Shown: positions 26,551 to 35,679 of the stretch, one piece after another
How the letters are laid out: each line of letters begins with the position of its first letter
How positions within the stretch are numbered: position 1 is the stretch's first letter
Assembly (NCBI RefSeq): GCF_030718995.1
Contig: NZ_CP132204.1
Location: forward strand, 1,116,001 to 1,180,000
Reading direction: 5' to 3'
Length of the DNA stretch: 64,000 nt
DNA from: Arthrobacter oryzae
GTDB taxonomy: Bacteria > Actinomycetota > Actinomycetes > Actinomycetales > Micrococcaceae
Position numbers and translations under genes: made by a program
The notes under the pieces: generated by a model
What the model saw: the letters and a program-made list of their open reading frames with translations, nothing else
Told to the model about the DNA's origin: nothing
Database searches by the model: none

Positions 26551-27741
26551 CTACGCGGTCCGCCTGCCGAGCCACCACAGCAGGAGTCCGAACAGGCACA
26601 GTCCCGAGCCGGCCACCATGATGGCCGTCCAGCCGCCGATCGGCCAGAGCACTGCGACGGCCGCGGATCCCGCGGCACCGCCGATGAAATTGCCGGTCAC
26701 AAAAAGGGTGTTCAGGCGGCTCCGGGCCTCATGGGAGACTTCGAACAGACTGGCCTGGTTGATCCGGTTGATGACCTGGATGGCGATGTCGATGACAATG
26801 ACGGCAAGAATGATGATCACTACGGAACCGGCGCCCAGGGCGGCGGCCACCAGAGTCAGCAGCGTCGCGGCCCAGGCGGCACCGGTCGCGGGGAACCCCC
26901 AGCCTCGGTTGTAGAGCCAGCCGGCGCGCTGGGCAGTGATGACCCCGGCCAGCCCTGCGAGACCGAACAGTCCGATGACCGGGACCGGGTAGGAAAAGGG
27001 AGCAGCGCTGAGCAGGAAGGTCAGCGACGTCCAAAACATGGTGAAGACGGCGAAGGCGGTGGCACCCAGGAGCAAGGTCCACCGGATCATCCGGTGCTGC
27101 GCAAGGATCGTCCCCAGCGATGCCAGAAGGGCCGCATACGGCATTGAAGTCTTGGGTTCCAGCTGCGGAATGGCCCTTCGCAGCACTACGGCGAAAACGA
27201 CGGCGGCGATCGCGGCGACGATGTAGACGGCCCTCCACCCGAGAAGGCCGGCAATAAAGCCGCTGATAGTCCGGGAGAGCAGGATGCCGGTGAGCATGCC
27301 CGCTGTCACGGTTCCCACCACCTTCACCCGCGCGCCGGGTCCGGCAAGGTCGCCCGCCAGGGGAACCAGCAACTGGCCGGCAACGGTGCTCAGCCCGACG
27401 GCAAACAGCGCTGCCTGGAGAACAACGATTGATGGCGCCGCCGCGCAAACAGCGAGTGCGACGGCGGAACACAGCAGGATCAGCGGGACAACACGCTTCC
27501 TGTTGAGGACGTCCCCCAGCGGCACAACCAGCAGGATGCCGAGCACGTAACCGATCTGCGTGAGAGTCACCAGCCAGCCGGCGGTTGCCGCCGATGACTG
27601 AAAATCGCGGGCTATGAACTCCAGCAACGGCTGCGACCAGTAGAGGTTGCCCACAGCGGCACCTCCAGCCACAGCGAACAACAGGGTCAGCCCCCGGCTC
27701 ATCAGCTGCGGCGTTGAATCAGTCTTGTCTGTGGTGCTCAA
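26551..27741 (-). CDS. MFS transporter
   Basis: 396 residues with about 12 membrane helices and a sugar-efflux/drug-export-like loop GDVLNRKRVVPLILL after helix 2. Start taken as TTG 27741, 7 nt after GAGAGG; an internal ATG 13 codons later is an alternative. Divergent from an XRE-type regulator, with about 140 bp of shared upstream sequence, a usual arrangement for an inducible exporter. Substrate unknown. Confidence 0.85.
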   Translation of the reverse strand: MSTTDKTDSTPQLMSRGLTLLFAVAGGAAVGNLYWSQPLLEFIARDFQSSAATAGWLVTLTQIGYVLGILLVVPLGDVLNRKRVVPLILLCSAVALAVCAAAPSIVVLQAALFAVGLSTVAGQLLVPLAGDLAGPGARVKVVGTVTAGMLTGILLSRTISGFIAGLLGWRAVYIVAAIAAVVFAVVLRRAIPQLEPKTSMPYAALLASLGTILAQHRMIRWTLLLGATAFAVFTMFWTSLTFLLSAAPFSYPVPVIGLFGLAGLAGVITAQRAGWLYNRGWGFPATGAAWAATLLTLVAAALGAGSVVIIILAVIVIDIAIQVINRINQASLFEVSHEARSRLNTLFVTGNFIGGAAGSAAVAVLWPIGGWTAIMVAGSGLCLFGLLLWWLGRRTA

Positions 27742-27881
27742 AGGGTGGTCCTCTCCATCTCGTCAGACCAGTCAAGCAACGGTTTCGACGGGCGGGAAGG
27801 CCGCGGTTAACCACGGGTGCGGCGTACCCGGGTACTGGCAGGGCCCCCCAAAGCGCAGGTCCGGAGGGCTACCATCGATCC

Positions 27882-28763
27882 ATGGATTACCAGTCGGAGA
27901 TCAGGAGTTTCCTTGTCTCCCGCCGCGCCCAGCTCTCGCCCGAACAGGCCGGAGTGCCCTTCCATTCCGGCGCCCGACGCGTCCCCGGACTGCGCCGCGA
28001 AGAGGTTGCCCAGCTTGCCGGCGTGAGCGTGGATTACTACACCCGGCTGGAACGGGGGAAAACCAAGGGCGCCTCCACCGAAGTACTCGAGGCCATTGCC
28101 GAGGCCCTCCAGCTCGACGACGCCGAACGCGAGCACCTCATGCATCTGGCCCAGGCCAGCCGCCCCAAACGCCGCGCCTCGGCCAACCCGGGCCGGAAGT
28201 CCGTCCGCCCGGCCATCCAGATGGTCCTCGACTCCGTCACCGGCCCGGCGTACGTGCAGAACGGCCGGATGGACCTGCTCGGCGCGAACCAGCTTGCCCG
28301 CGCCGTCTACTCACAAATGCTCGAGGATACTACCGGCCAGGCAAACTTCGCCCGCTTCAATTTCCTCGATCCCCGCGCCCGCGACTTCCACTACAACTGG
28401 GAGCAGACGGCACGCAACAGTGTTGCCCTGCTGCATGCTGCCGCGGCGCGTGATCCCCAGGACCAGGACCTCATCAACCTGATCGGGCAACTATCCACCC
28501 AGTCCACGGATTTCCGGACCCTCTGGGCATCGCACAACGTGCTGAGATACCGCTCAGGAATCAAGCGCTACCACCATCCCTTGGTGGGCGACCTCAGCTT
28601 CGGGTTCGAGGGGTTCGAAATCGCCACCGATCCCGGACAGCTGCTGACCGTCCTTACGGTTGAACCTGGATCGCCGTCAGCGGCAGCGCTTAATTTGCTC
28701 GCCAGTTGGACTGCGCCGGCCCGCGGCGCCGTGGCCGCACCCTCACAGCCTGTCGCGGAGTGA
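27882..28763 (+). CDS. XRE-family regulator with MmyB-like ligand-binding domain
   Basis: 293 residues from ATG 27882. The N-terminal helix-turn-helix reads FLVSRRAQLSPEQAG, RRVPGLRREEVAQLAGVSVD and YYTRLERGKTKGA. The C-terminal 180 residues match the MmyB-like PAS-type ligand-binding domain (MVLDSVTGPAYVQNGRMDLL, LDPRARDFHYNW, GFEGFEIATDPGQLLTVLTV). These regulators respond to small ligands, in some cases fatty acids. It is divergent from the MFS pump 26551-27741, which it probably controls. Confidence 0.87.
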   Translation: MDYQSEIRSFLVSRRAQLSPEQAGVPFHSGARRVPGLRREEVAQLAGVSVDYYTRLERGKTKGASTEVLEAIAEALQLDDAEREHLMHLAQASRPKRRASANPGRKSVRPAIQMVLDSVTGPAYVQNGRMDLLGANQLARAVYSQMLEDTTGQANFARFNFLDPRARDFHYNWEQTARNSVALLHAAAARDPQDQDLINLIGQLSTQSTDFRTLWASHNVLRYRSGIKRYHHPLVGDLSFGFEGFEIATDPGQLLTVLTVEPGSPSAAALNLLASWTAPARGAVAAPSQPVAE

Positions 28764-28814
28764 TGAAGCTCCACGGACGTTGACTTCCGACGCACCCGAC
28801 TGTTAGAAAGAGAC

Positions 28815-28828
28815 GGAAAACGTTTTCC
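28815..28828. promoter_or_regulatory. LacI-type palindromic operator upstream of the YetA-like gene
   Basis: The perfect 14-bp palindrome GGAAAACGTTTTCC has the central CG and A/T arms typical of LacI/GalR operators. It lies 121 bp before the ATG at 28950. A weaker half-similar element, TTGAAACGATCTAA, occurs at about 28880-28893. No LacI gene is adjacent, so the cognate regulator is elsewhere. Confidence 0.6.
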
Positions 28829-28949
28829 CACGTACCACGGCCACCCTCCCCAATTCAGCACCGGGTCAGCCTCCGCAGATTTTGAAACGATCTAAAAATG
28901 TGGAAGCCCCAGCCAATGGCCGCGACCCATCCCGTTTCGAAGGAGAAGC

Positions 28950-31643
28950 ATGACCACCGAAGCACAGCTCAACTGGCTCGACGGCGGCGCGCCCGCGCAG
29001 AGTTCCGGCGGCACCACATGGGGCATGCCGTTCGCCCGCGGCGCAGTTGCCGGCGTCGGCGGCATCTCCGTCTCGGATCCCGCCGGGCGGACCGTCCCCT
29101 CGCAGGCCTGGCCGCTGGCCACCTGGCCGGACGGCTCGCTGAAGTGGGCCGGCATCGCCCTGCCGGCCACCGATTCCCCCTCCACGCACTACCGGGTAAT
29201 GTCCGACGGCGGCACCACGCCCGCAGCCGGACGCCTGCCGGCGCCCGAGGCCTCGCCGGCGCCTGGGCCCGCACCGCAGGTCGCCGTGACGGAAACGGAG
29301 GACACCATCACGGTGTCCACCGGCACGCTGGACATGGTCATCAGCCGCACCGGATCAGCCCTGTTCACCTCCCTCTCCCGCGGCGGCACGGTGGTGGCAG
29401 AGGGCGCCCGGCTGGTCAGCCTGCTCCAGGACGGTGTCCCGGAAGGCCCCGGCAGCGCCAGCCGGCATGCGTTCACCGGCGAGGTGACCGCCGTCGTGCT
29501 TGAACAACGCGGCCCGGTCCGCGCGGTGGTCCGGCTGGAAGGCGCGCACCGGCCGGACACCGCGGACGACGCAGACGGAAAGCAGCGCAGCTGGCTGCCG
29601 TTCGTGGTCCGGTTCTACTTCCACGCCGGCGCCCGCAGCGTGCGGATGGTCCACTCCTTCGTCTGGGACGGTGACGCGGAGCGCGACTTCCTGGCCGGGC
29701 TGGGTGTCCGCTTCACAGTTCCGCTGGAAGGCCAGCTCCACGACAGGCATGTGCGGATCGCAGGGGCCGACGGCGGTTTCCTCACCGAGGCGGTGCGCGG
29801 CCTGACCGGGCTGCGCCGAGACCCCGGCGACGACGTCCGCCGAGCCCAGATCGCGGGGCAGGCAACCCCGCCGCTGGAGGAGTGGAGCGAGCTGGTCTCC
29901 ACGCGGCTGCACCTGATCCCCGCGTGGGGCGACTACACCCTGACCCAGCTGAGCGCGGACGGCTTCGAGCTCCGCAAGCGCACGGCTGCCGGCCACGGCT
30001 GGGTGGGAATCTCCGGCGGCACGCGGGCGGCCGGGTTCTGTTCCCTCAGCACTCCCGAGGGCGGCTTCGGCATCGGCGTCCGCAACTTCTGGCAGTCCCA
30101 CCCCGGCCAGCTGGACATCCGCAACGCCGCCACCGCGCAGGCGGAAGTCACAGCCTGGCTCTACTCCCCCGAGGCGCAGCCCATGGACCTGCGGTTCTAC
30201 CACGACGGCCTGGGCCAGGACACCTTCGAGGACCAGCTCGAAGGCCTGGAAATCACCTACGAGGACTACGAGCCCGGCTTCGGCAATCCCCATGGCATCG
30301 CCCGCACGCACGAGCTGACGCTGTTCGCCTACGAATCCACGCCGGACACCCGCGCCCTCGCCGCCGACCTGGAGGCATCCTCCACGCCGCCCCTCCTGCA
30401 GGCCACCCCGGAGTACCTGCACTCGGCCGGCGTGTTCGGCGACTGGTCGCCCGTGGACCGCAGCACGCCGGAGCGGGCCGGGCTGGAGGACAAGCTGGAC
30501 TTCCTGTTCGACTTCTACGCCGGCCAGGTGGAGCAGCGCCGCTGGTACGGCTTCTGGAACCACGGCGACGTGATGCATACCTACGACGCCGACCGGCACG
30601 CCTGGCGCTACGACGTGGGCGGGTACGCCTGGGACAACTCGGAGCTCTCCCCCGACCTGTGGCTCTGGTACATGTACCTGCGGTCCGGCCGGGCGGACGT
30701 GTTCCGTTTCGCCGAGGCCATGACCCGCCACACGGGCGAAGTGGACACCTACCACGCGGGCCCCTGGCAGGGCCTGGGTTCCCGGCACAACGTCCAGCAC
30801 TGGGGCTGCAGCGCCAAGCAGCTCCGCATCAGCACCCCTGCCTACCGCCGCTTCTACTACTACCTGACGGCCGATGAACGCACCGGCGACCTGCTCTCCG
30901 AGCTTGTGGACAGCGACCAGAACTTCCTGGGCCTGGACCCCACGCGGAAGGTGCGCCCGGACGCCGCCACCTACCGGCCGGACCGCAGCGCACTGGCCGT
31001 GGGCCTGGGAACCGACTGGGGATCCCTGGCCGCAACGTGGCTGACCGACTGGGAACGCACCGGCAACCCCCGCTCGCGGGACAGGCTGCTGGGCACCATG
31101 GCGGACATCGGCGCCCTCAAATACGGCTTCCTCACGGGCGAGGCGCTGTACGACCTGGATAAAGGACGGTTCGACGCCGGCCGCGAAGTCATCAGCGTCT
31201 CGCACCTCTCCGCGGTGTTCGGGCTGGTGGAAATCTGCAGCGAACTGGTCAGCCTGGTGCCGGACGCCGCCTTCGAACGCGCGTGGCTGCAGTACTGCCG
31301 GCTGTTCCTGGCCTCGCCGGAGGATCAGGTTGCCGAGGTGGGCCGGCCGCTGGACGGCATCTATCTGACCCAGGCCCACAGCCGGCTCTCCGCGTACGCA
31401 GCCTCCCGGCTGGGGGATGCCGGGCTTGCCGCCGGCGCCTGGCGCAGCTTCGCGGAGGGCGGTGAACACCTCAACCACGCGGAAGCGTTCACGCTGCGGA
31501 AGATCGAACCGCCGTATGTCCTCATGCCCGTGGACGAGGCAGCCACGGTGTCCACCAACGACGCCGCACAGTTCGGCCTGGCGGTGATCCAGAACCTGGC
31601 CCTGATCGGCGACCACCTCCCCGTACTCGAACCCGCCCCGTAA
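28950..31643 (+). CDS. YetA/PcRGLX-like protein (polysaccharide lyase family 26-like)
   Basis: 897 residues from ATG 28950 with a good GAAGGAG ribosome site. The N-terminal 350 residues contain repeated beta-rich modules (ISVSDPAGRTVPSQAWPLAT, VRFYFHAGARSVRMVHSFVW). The C-terminal half is an (alpha/alpha) toroid-like region with Trp/Tyr-rich motifs (WYGFWNHGDVMHTYDADRHA, YAWDNSELSPDLWLWYMYLR, GPWQGLGSRHNVQHWGC). This matches the YetA / rhamnogalacturonan exolyase (PL26) architecture. No signal peptide is visible, so it would act on oligosaccharides already taken up. The exact substrate is an inference. Confidence 0.72.
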   Translation: MTTEAQLNWLDGGAPAQSSGGTTWGMPFARGAVAGVGGISVSDPAGRTVPSQAWPLATWPDGSLKWAGIALPATDSPSTHYRVMSDGGTTPAAGRLPAPEASPAPGPAPQVAVTETEDTITVSTGTLDMVISRTGSALFTSLSRGGTVVAEGARLVSLLQDGVPEGPGSASRHAFTGEVTAVVLEQRGPVRAVVRLEGAHRPDTADDADGKQRSWLPFVVRFYFHAGARSVRMVHSFVWDGDAERDFLAGLGVRFTVPLEGQLHDRHVRIAGADGGFLTEAVRGLTGLRRDPGDDVRRAQIAGQATPPLEEWSELVSTRLHLIPAWGDYTLTQLSADGFELRKRTAAGHGWVGISGGTRAAGFCSLSTPEGGFGIGVRNFWQSHPGQLDIRNAATAQAEVTAWLYSPEAQPMDLRFYHDGLGQDTFEDQLEGLEITYEDYEPGFGNPHGIARTHELTLFAYESTPDTRALAADLEASSTPPLLQATPEYLHSAGVFGDWSPVDRSTPERAGLEDKLDFLFDFYAGQVEQRRWYGFWNHGDVMHTYDADRHAWRYDVGGYAWDNSELSPDLWLWYMYLRSGRADVFRFAEAMTRHTGEVDTYHAGPWQGLGSRHNVQHWGCSAKQLRISTPAYRRFYYYLTADERTGDLLSELVDSDQNFLGLDPTRKVRPDAATYRPDRSALAVGLGTDWGSLAATWLTDWERTGNPRSRDRLLGTMADIGALKYGFLTGEALYDLDKGRFDAGREVISVSHLSAVFGLVEICSELVSLVPDAAFERAWLQYCRLFLASPEDQVAEVGRPLDGIYLTQAHSRLSAYAASRLGDAGLAAGAWRSFAEGGEHLNHAEAFTLRKIEPPYVLMPVDEAATVSTNDAAQFGLAVIQNLALIGDHLPVLEPAP

Positions 31644-31658
31644 GCGGCGGGTTCGAGT
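31625..31658. terminator. Bidirectional hairpin between convergent yetA-like and dctA genes
   Basis: Perfect 13-bp inverted repeat ACTCGAACCCGCC (31625-31637) and GGCGGGTTCGAGT (31646-31658) with an 8-nt loop that contains the stop codon of the upstream gene. Convergent location fits a terminator usable from both sides, although the T tracts are weak. Confidence 0.7.
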
Positions 31659-31684
31659 GCGGGGTGCCGGGACGCGCCTTCGCG

Positions 31685-33145
31685 TTAGCGAGCTGCCACA
31701 GGCTCGACGGCGGCATCAGCCGCCGGTGCGCCGCCCGCCGTCGCGCCTTCCGCCGTCGCGCTTTCCGGAGTTTCCAGTGTTTCGGTTCCTTCGGTGAGCT
31801 CACCGCGGAAGGCGCGGAGCATGGCGTCGCGGTCGAACTGGCCCTCCCATTTGGCCACCACGAAGGTTGCCACGCAGTTGCCCAGCAGGTTCACGGAGAC
31901 GCGCATGGAGTCCATGAGGCGGTCCGCGCCGAGGAGCAGGGCCACACCGGCCACCGGGAAGATGCCCAGCGCGGCCGCGGTGGCCGAGAGCGCCAGGAAG
32001 GCGGACCCGGGGACGCCCGCCATCCCCTTCGACGTCAGCATCAGGATGCCCAGGGCCGCGAGCTGCTGGCCCAGGTCGAGGTTGTACCCGAAGGCCTGCG
32101 CCAGGAACAGCAGGGAGATGGACAGGTAGAGCGCGGCGCCGTCCAGGTTGAAGGAGTAGCCGGTGGGCACCACCAGGCCGGTGGTGGCGCGGGAGCAGCC
32201 GGCGTTGGTCAGCTTGGTCATGATGCGCGGAAGCACGGACTCGGTGGACGCCGTGCCGAGCGCCAGCAGGAACTCCTCCCGGCTGTACTTGATGAACTGC
32301 CACAGCGGGACGCGCGGGTACACCCAGGCCACCACGAACAGCAGGCCGATGAAGATGATGGCAGCCCCGTAGCAGGCGGCGATCAGCAGCGCATACGTGC
32401 TCAGCGAACCGAGGCCGTACTGGCCGATGATGAACGCCATGGCGCCGAACGCGCCCACCGGCGCAACACGCATCACCCAGCCCATGATCTTGAAGAACAG
32501 CTCCAGCACCGTCTCGAGGAGATTCACCACGGGCAGGCAGCGCTCACGGCCCACCACCACGATGGCCGCCCCGAAGAACACCGAGAAGCAGAGCACCTGC
32601 AGCAGGCTGTTGGAGGCGAACGCGCCCACCACGCTGGTGGGGATGATGCCCAGCAGGAATGCGCCGGCATCCTTGGGCGGGGCCGTGCCGGTCTTGGCGT
32701 TGAGGGCGTCCTGCGAGAGCGTGTTCGGGTCGATGTTCAGTCCGGCGCCGGGCTGCACGATGTTGCCCACCACCAGCCCGAACACCAGGGCGAAGAGCGT
32801 GGCCCCGGTGAAGTACAGCAGCGCCTTTACGCCTACCCGGCCCACGGCCTTCACGTCGCCCACGGCCGAAATACCGGTGACGATCACCAGGAAGATCAGC
32901 GGCGCGATGATCATCTTGATCAGCTGGATGAAACCGTCTCCCAGCGGCCGCAGCGCCGAGCCGAGGTCGGGCCAGAAGTGGCCGATCCCGATGCCCAGGC
33001 CGACGGCCACGAGGATCTGGACGAAGAGCGACTTGTACAGCGGCTTCTTCGGCGCCTGCTGCGGGGCCGCCGCGGTGTTCGTTTCGTGAACCGCGGACGC
33101 GGAGGACGCCGGGGTCGGGGTGGGGGTCGGGCCGGGGATCTTCAT
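31685..33145 (-). CDS. dctA: C4-dicarboxylate:cation symporter (DAACS family)
   Basis: 486 residues from ATG 33145 (a TTG four codons earlier is possible). The first 35 residues are a Pro/Ala/Thr-rich cytoplasmic extension. The membrane part has the family signatures: serine-rich re-entrant loop region SREEFLLALGTASTESVLP, the NLDGAALYLSISLLFLAQ helix, and SKGMAGVPGSAFLALSATAAA in the second hairpin. Length and motifs fit DctA rather than GltP, so substrates are probably succinate, fumarate and malate. The tail is Glu/Ala/Thr-rich and unusually long. Expressed alone, with no dctBR-type sensor nearby. Confidence 0.85.
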   Translation of the reverse strand: MKIPGPTPTPTPASSASAVHETNTAAAPQQAPKKPLYKSLFVQILVAVGLGIGIGHFWPDLGSALRPLGDGFIQLIKMIIAPLIFLVIVTGISAVGDVKAVGRVGVKALLYFTGATLFALVFGLVVGNIVQPGAGLNIDPNTLSQDALNAKTGTAPPKDAGAFLLGIIPTSVVGAFASNSLLQVLCFSVFFGAAIVVVGRERCLPVVNLLETVLELFFKIMGWVMRVAPVGAFGAMAFIIGQYGLGSLSTYALLIAACYGAAIIFIGLLFVVAWVYPRVPLWQFIKYSREEFLLALGTASTESVLPRIMTKLTNAGCSRATTGLVVPTGYSFNLDGAALYLSISLLFLAQAFGYNLDLGQQLAALGILMLTSKGMAGVPGSAFLALSATAAALGIFPVAGVALLLGADRLMDSMRVSVNLLGNCVATFVVAKWEGQFDRDAMLRAFRGELTEGTETLETPESATAEGATAGGAPAADAAVEPVAAR

Positions 33146-33297
33146 CAGGGCTGCCAATCAACGGGGAAAAGGCGCGCTGGACGCCTTCAGGTCATGGGCA
33201 ACGCTAGGATCCCCGTGTTTCCGGCAGGCTAAATCCGTACTGCGGAATTGTTTAACCGCAGAATGGAATCAAAATGCATGCTCCCGGTTACGCGGCG

Positions 33298-33537
33298 TTA
33301 CACCTCGTCGTCCCACGTTCCGGCGTCCTGCGCCGCCTCCTCGGGCTTGCGTTCCGCGTCCGGATCGCCGCTGCCAACGTACGACGCCGGGACGGTCCCC
33401 CCGGCCTGCGTCTGCTGTTCTTCGCGGATGTTCTTCGCCGCACCCTTCTCCGGGTGGGGCTGCTGCCTGACGGCGTCCGGGTCGCCCGGGCCGATGAGGC
33501 CCGCCGGATCGGTTGCTGCGTCCTGGGGGTCGGTCAT
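33298..33537 (-). CDS. Small hypothetical acidic/polar protein
   Basis: 79 residues from ATG 33537, preceded by GAAAGG. Composition is Asp/Gln/Ala/Gly-rich and probably disordered, with two similar modules, LIGPGDPDAVRQQPHPEKGA and YVGSGDPDAERKPEEAA. I do not recognise a family. It could be a small stress-related protein. Confidence 0.55.
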   Translation of the reverse strand: MTDPQDAATDPAGLIGPGDPDAVRQQPHPEKGAAKNIREEQQTQAGGTVPASYVGSGDPDAERKPEEAAQDAGTWDDEV

Positions 33538-33872
33538 GGTGGCGCCTTTCATTCGTGGAAAAACCAGCCTATGGCGCCATGTTCACCCCGGCCAGATTTC
33601 CGGATGTTCAACATCCTGAATAAGTCCGCATTTTCCGCGTAAATTCGCGGGAAAATGGTGCGCATCGGCTCTGGCGCTAGTGCAATAGCAGGGGGGAGGA
33701 TTGTACTACCGGGCCACGAAAAGCCGTTGGCAGCGCCCGGAGTCAAGCCCCCGCAGGGACCGGGTGTGCTGTTTTGAAAATGGGATGGGCAGGCCCCGGC
33801 CGCAACCAGGTTTTGATCGTGGCCGGACGACTCTGCCCGAAATGGTTCGCATCCTTCCTAGGAGCAAAAGAA
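33538..33872. other. 335-bp intergenic region between a divergent gene pair
   Basis: No gene seen. It holds the upstream regions of the small hypothetical gene (left) and the secreted protein gene (right). An imperfect A/T-ended hairpin, TTTTCCGCG with CGCGGGAAAA at about 33632-33656, is the only structure noticed. Confidence 0.5.
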
Positions 33873-34361
33873 ATGTCCATCACTCCAACAATGAAAGCCG
33901 GAATCCGGGCAAAAATCGCACTTGTCCCGATCGTGTCACTAGGTCTGCTTGGGGGGTCCGTGGCAATGGCCGCCCCGGTCCAGGCGGAAACTGAGCGGCA
34001 CGGCTGTACCGTGGACCCCTTGGATCCACGTGACCTGCGCGGCAACAGGGTCGATTTCAGAATCAAGGTTGACTGCGACGGCAAGAAGACCGTCCAGATC
34101 CGCCAGCAGCGCTACGAAGATGAGCGCGGCCCGCGGCGCAGTGACGATTTCCTTGGCGCATCTCGGTTCACCGAAGAATTCAAGAAGAACGACGGAGCCA
34201 GGACCATCCGCAGTGTTGACCGCGTTCGCAACCTCGACAAGAGGGGCGCCGAAGAGGTTTACCACATCGTTTCCTTCCGCGTTCAGAAGAAAAATGGCGA
34301 CTGGACCGATTGGACCAGGTGGGAGAAGAGCGACGTTGTTGAGGTTCACCGCGGCCGGTGA
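33873..34361 (+). CDS. Secreted basic protein of unknown function
   Basis: 162 residues from ATG 33873, preceded by TAGGAGCAAAAGAA. Residues 1-38 are a signal peptide (MKAGIRAKIALVPIVSLG then hydrophobic and an APVQAE cleavage region). The mature part is rich in Arg/Lys/Asp and contains the repeated charged blocks QIRQQRYEDERGPRRSDD and RTIRSVDRVRNLDKRGAEE, followed by a Trp-rich WTDWTRWEKSD end. Two cysteines (GCTVD, DCDGK) could form a disulfide. I recognise no family. Followed by a good terminator. Confidence 0.65.
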   Translation: MSITPTMKAGIRAKIALVPIVSLGLLGGSVAMAAPVQAETERHGCTVDPLDPRDLRGNRVDFRIKVDCDGKKTVQIRQQRYEDERGPRRSDDFLGASRFTEEFKKNDGARTIRSVDRVRNLDKRGAEEVYHIVSFRVQKKNGDWTDWTRWEKSDVVEVHRGR

Positions 34362-34389
34362 ACTGATCCTTTTCGCGATTCGCACTAGG

Positions 34390-34416
34390 GAGCCAGGGGC
34401 ACTCCGCCCCTGGCTC
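34390..34416 (+). terminator. Hairpin terminator after the secreted protein gene
   Basis: Perfect 11-bp inverted repeat GAGCCAGGGGC (34390-34400) and GCCCCTGGCTC (34406-34416) with a 5-nt loop, followed by TT, 29 nt after the stop codon. Confidence 0.75.
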
Positions 34417-34545
34417 TTCCGCGCTACAAAATCCAGCCGCCTGATGCCAATCACAGAATTATCAGTATGCTTAGTAACTAACGTGCACAGGCCGGCGGAG
34501 TATCCGTGACCATGGCCAGGAGTTGTAGGTGGCTAGGAGCGATGG

Positions 34546-35679
34546 ATGATGACAGAAGTTGCGAAGAAGCAAACCACGGAGCTGTCTTTGGGCGGCCGCT
34601 ACCGATTGATCGAACTCGTAGGCAGGGGGGCCGCGGCGGGCGTTTTCCGCGGCCGCGATGAGTCCCTGGGACGTGAAGTGGCCGTCAAGCTCTTCAACCG
34701 CCAGAGCACGGACCCCGACGTGCTTGCCCGGCAGCAGGCCGAAATCAGGATCCTTGCATCACTGAACCATCCATCCCTGGTGACCCTGTTCGATGCCGGG
34801 TCCGAGTCGCCGGATTCCGGGGATGAGCGGGCATTTGTGGTGATGGAGTATGTTGCCGGCCCCGACCTTCGCAGCCTCATCCGTACCAGCCCGCTCGGCA
34901 TGAAGCAGGTGGCAACCATCGGGGCGGACCTTGCCTCCGCTTTGGACTACGTGCACAGCCATGGCGTCATCCATCGGGACGTCAAGCCAGGGAATGTCCT
35001 GCTGTTCGAGCCGACAGCCACAGCAGGCACCGGCCGCTGGCGGGCCAAGCTTGCGGACTTCGGCATTGCACGGATGCTGGAAGCGGACCGGCTGACCGTT
35101 ACCGGCAAAACCGTGGGAACAGCCGCCTACCTGAGCCCCGAACAGGCCCTGGGGGAAGCCCTGACCGGGGCAAGTGATGTGTATTCGCTGGGTCTCGTCC
35201 TCCTCGAGTGCTTCACCGGGCAGGTGGAGTTCCCGGGAAACCACGTGGAGTCCGGCATTGCCAGGCTCCAGCGGGATCCTGTCATTCCGGAAACCCTCAG
35301 CAGGGGCTGGCAGCAGGTGCTCGCCCACATGACCGCAAGGCGTCCGGAAGACAGGCCGTCGCCGGCAGACGCCTCGGCACTGCTACGCGAGCTGGAACAG
35401 GAGACCCCCTTCCGCCGTACTTCAGTTGACCGGCAGACCACCCCGCCTGTCGGCCACACGCCCCATCACGCCAGCCTCGGGCAGCCCCCTCGGCGGCGGA
35501 AGCTCAGCAAACGGGTAAGGGGAGCCGCCGGGGCCATACTGGCAGGCTCGCTCCTCCTCGGCTTCACCACCGCCACCTACGGAGGCGCTCCCGCGGCGCC
35601 GGTCCCGCCGGCAGGATCCCTCCACACGAATCCCCTCGATTACCATCTGGACGAGCTGGAAAAGACGTTGACGCCATGA
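34546..35679 (+). CDS. Serine/threonine protein kinase, membrane anchored
   Basis: 377 residues from ATG 34546 with an AGGAG site. Residues 18-285 are a Hanks-type kinase: glycine loop GRGAAAGVFRG, K48 in REVAVKLF, catalytic D145 in IHRDVKPGN, metal-binding D171 in ADFGIA, and activation segment T-G-K-T-V-G-T-A-A-Y-L-S-P-E. A proline/basic linker (290-325) leads to a single membrane helix at about 326-345 and a short outside tail. There is no PASTA domain, unlike PknB. It overlaps a lipoprotein gene by 4 nt, suggesting a kinase with an extracytoplasmic partner. Confidence 0.9.
   Translation: MMTEVAKKQTTELSLGGRYRLIELVGRGAAAGVFRGRDESLGREVAVKLFNRQSTDPDVLARQQAEIRILASLNHPSLVTLFDAGSESPDSGDERAFVVMEYVAGPDLRSLIRTSPLGMKQVATIGADLASALDYVHSHGVIHRDVKPGNVLLFEPTATAGTGRWRAKLADFGIARMLEADRLTVTGKTVGTAAYLSPEQALGEALTGASDVYSLGLVLLECFTGQVEFPGNHVESGIARLQRDPVIPETLSRGWQQVLAHMTARRPEDRPSPADASALLRELEQETPFRRTSVDRQTTPPVGHTPHHASLGQPPRRRKLSKRVRGAAGAILAGSLLLGFTTATYGGAPAAPVPPAGSLHTNPLDYHLDELEKTLTP

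Noticed and set aside
29355-31616. A 753-codon open frame on the minus strand
   Set aside because: Antisense to the YetA-like gene, which has a ribosome site, terminator and recognisable family; the shadow has none.
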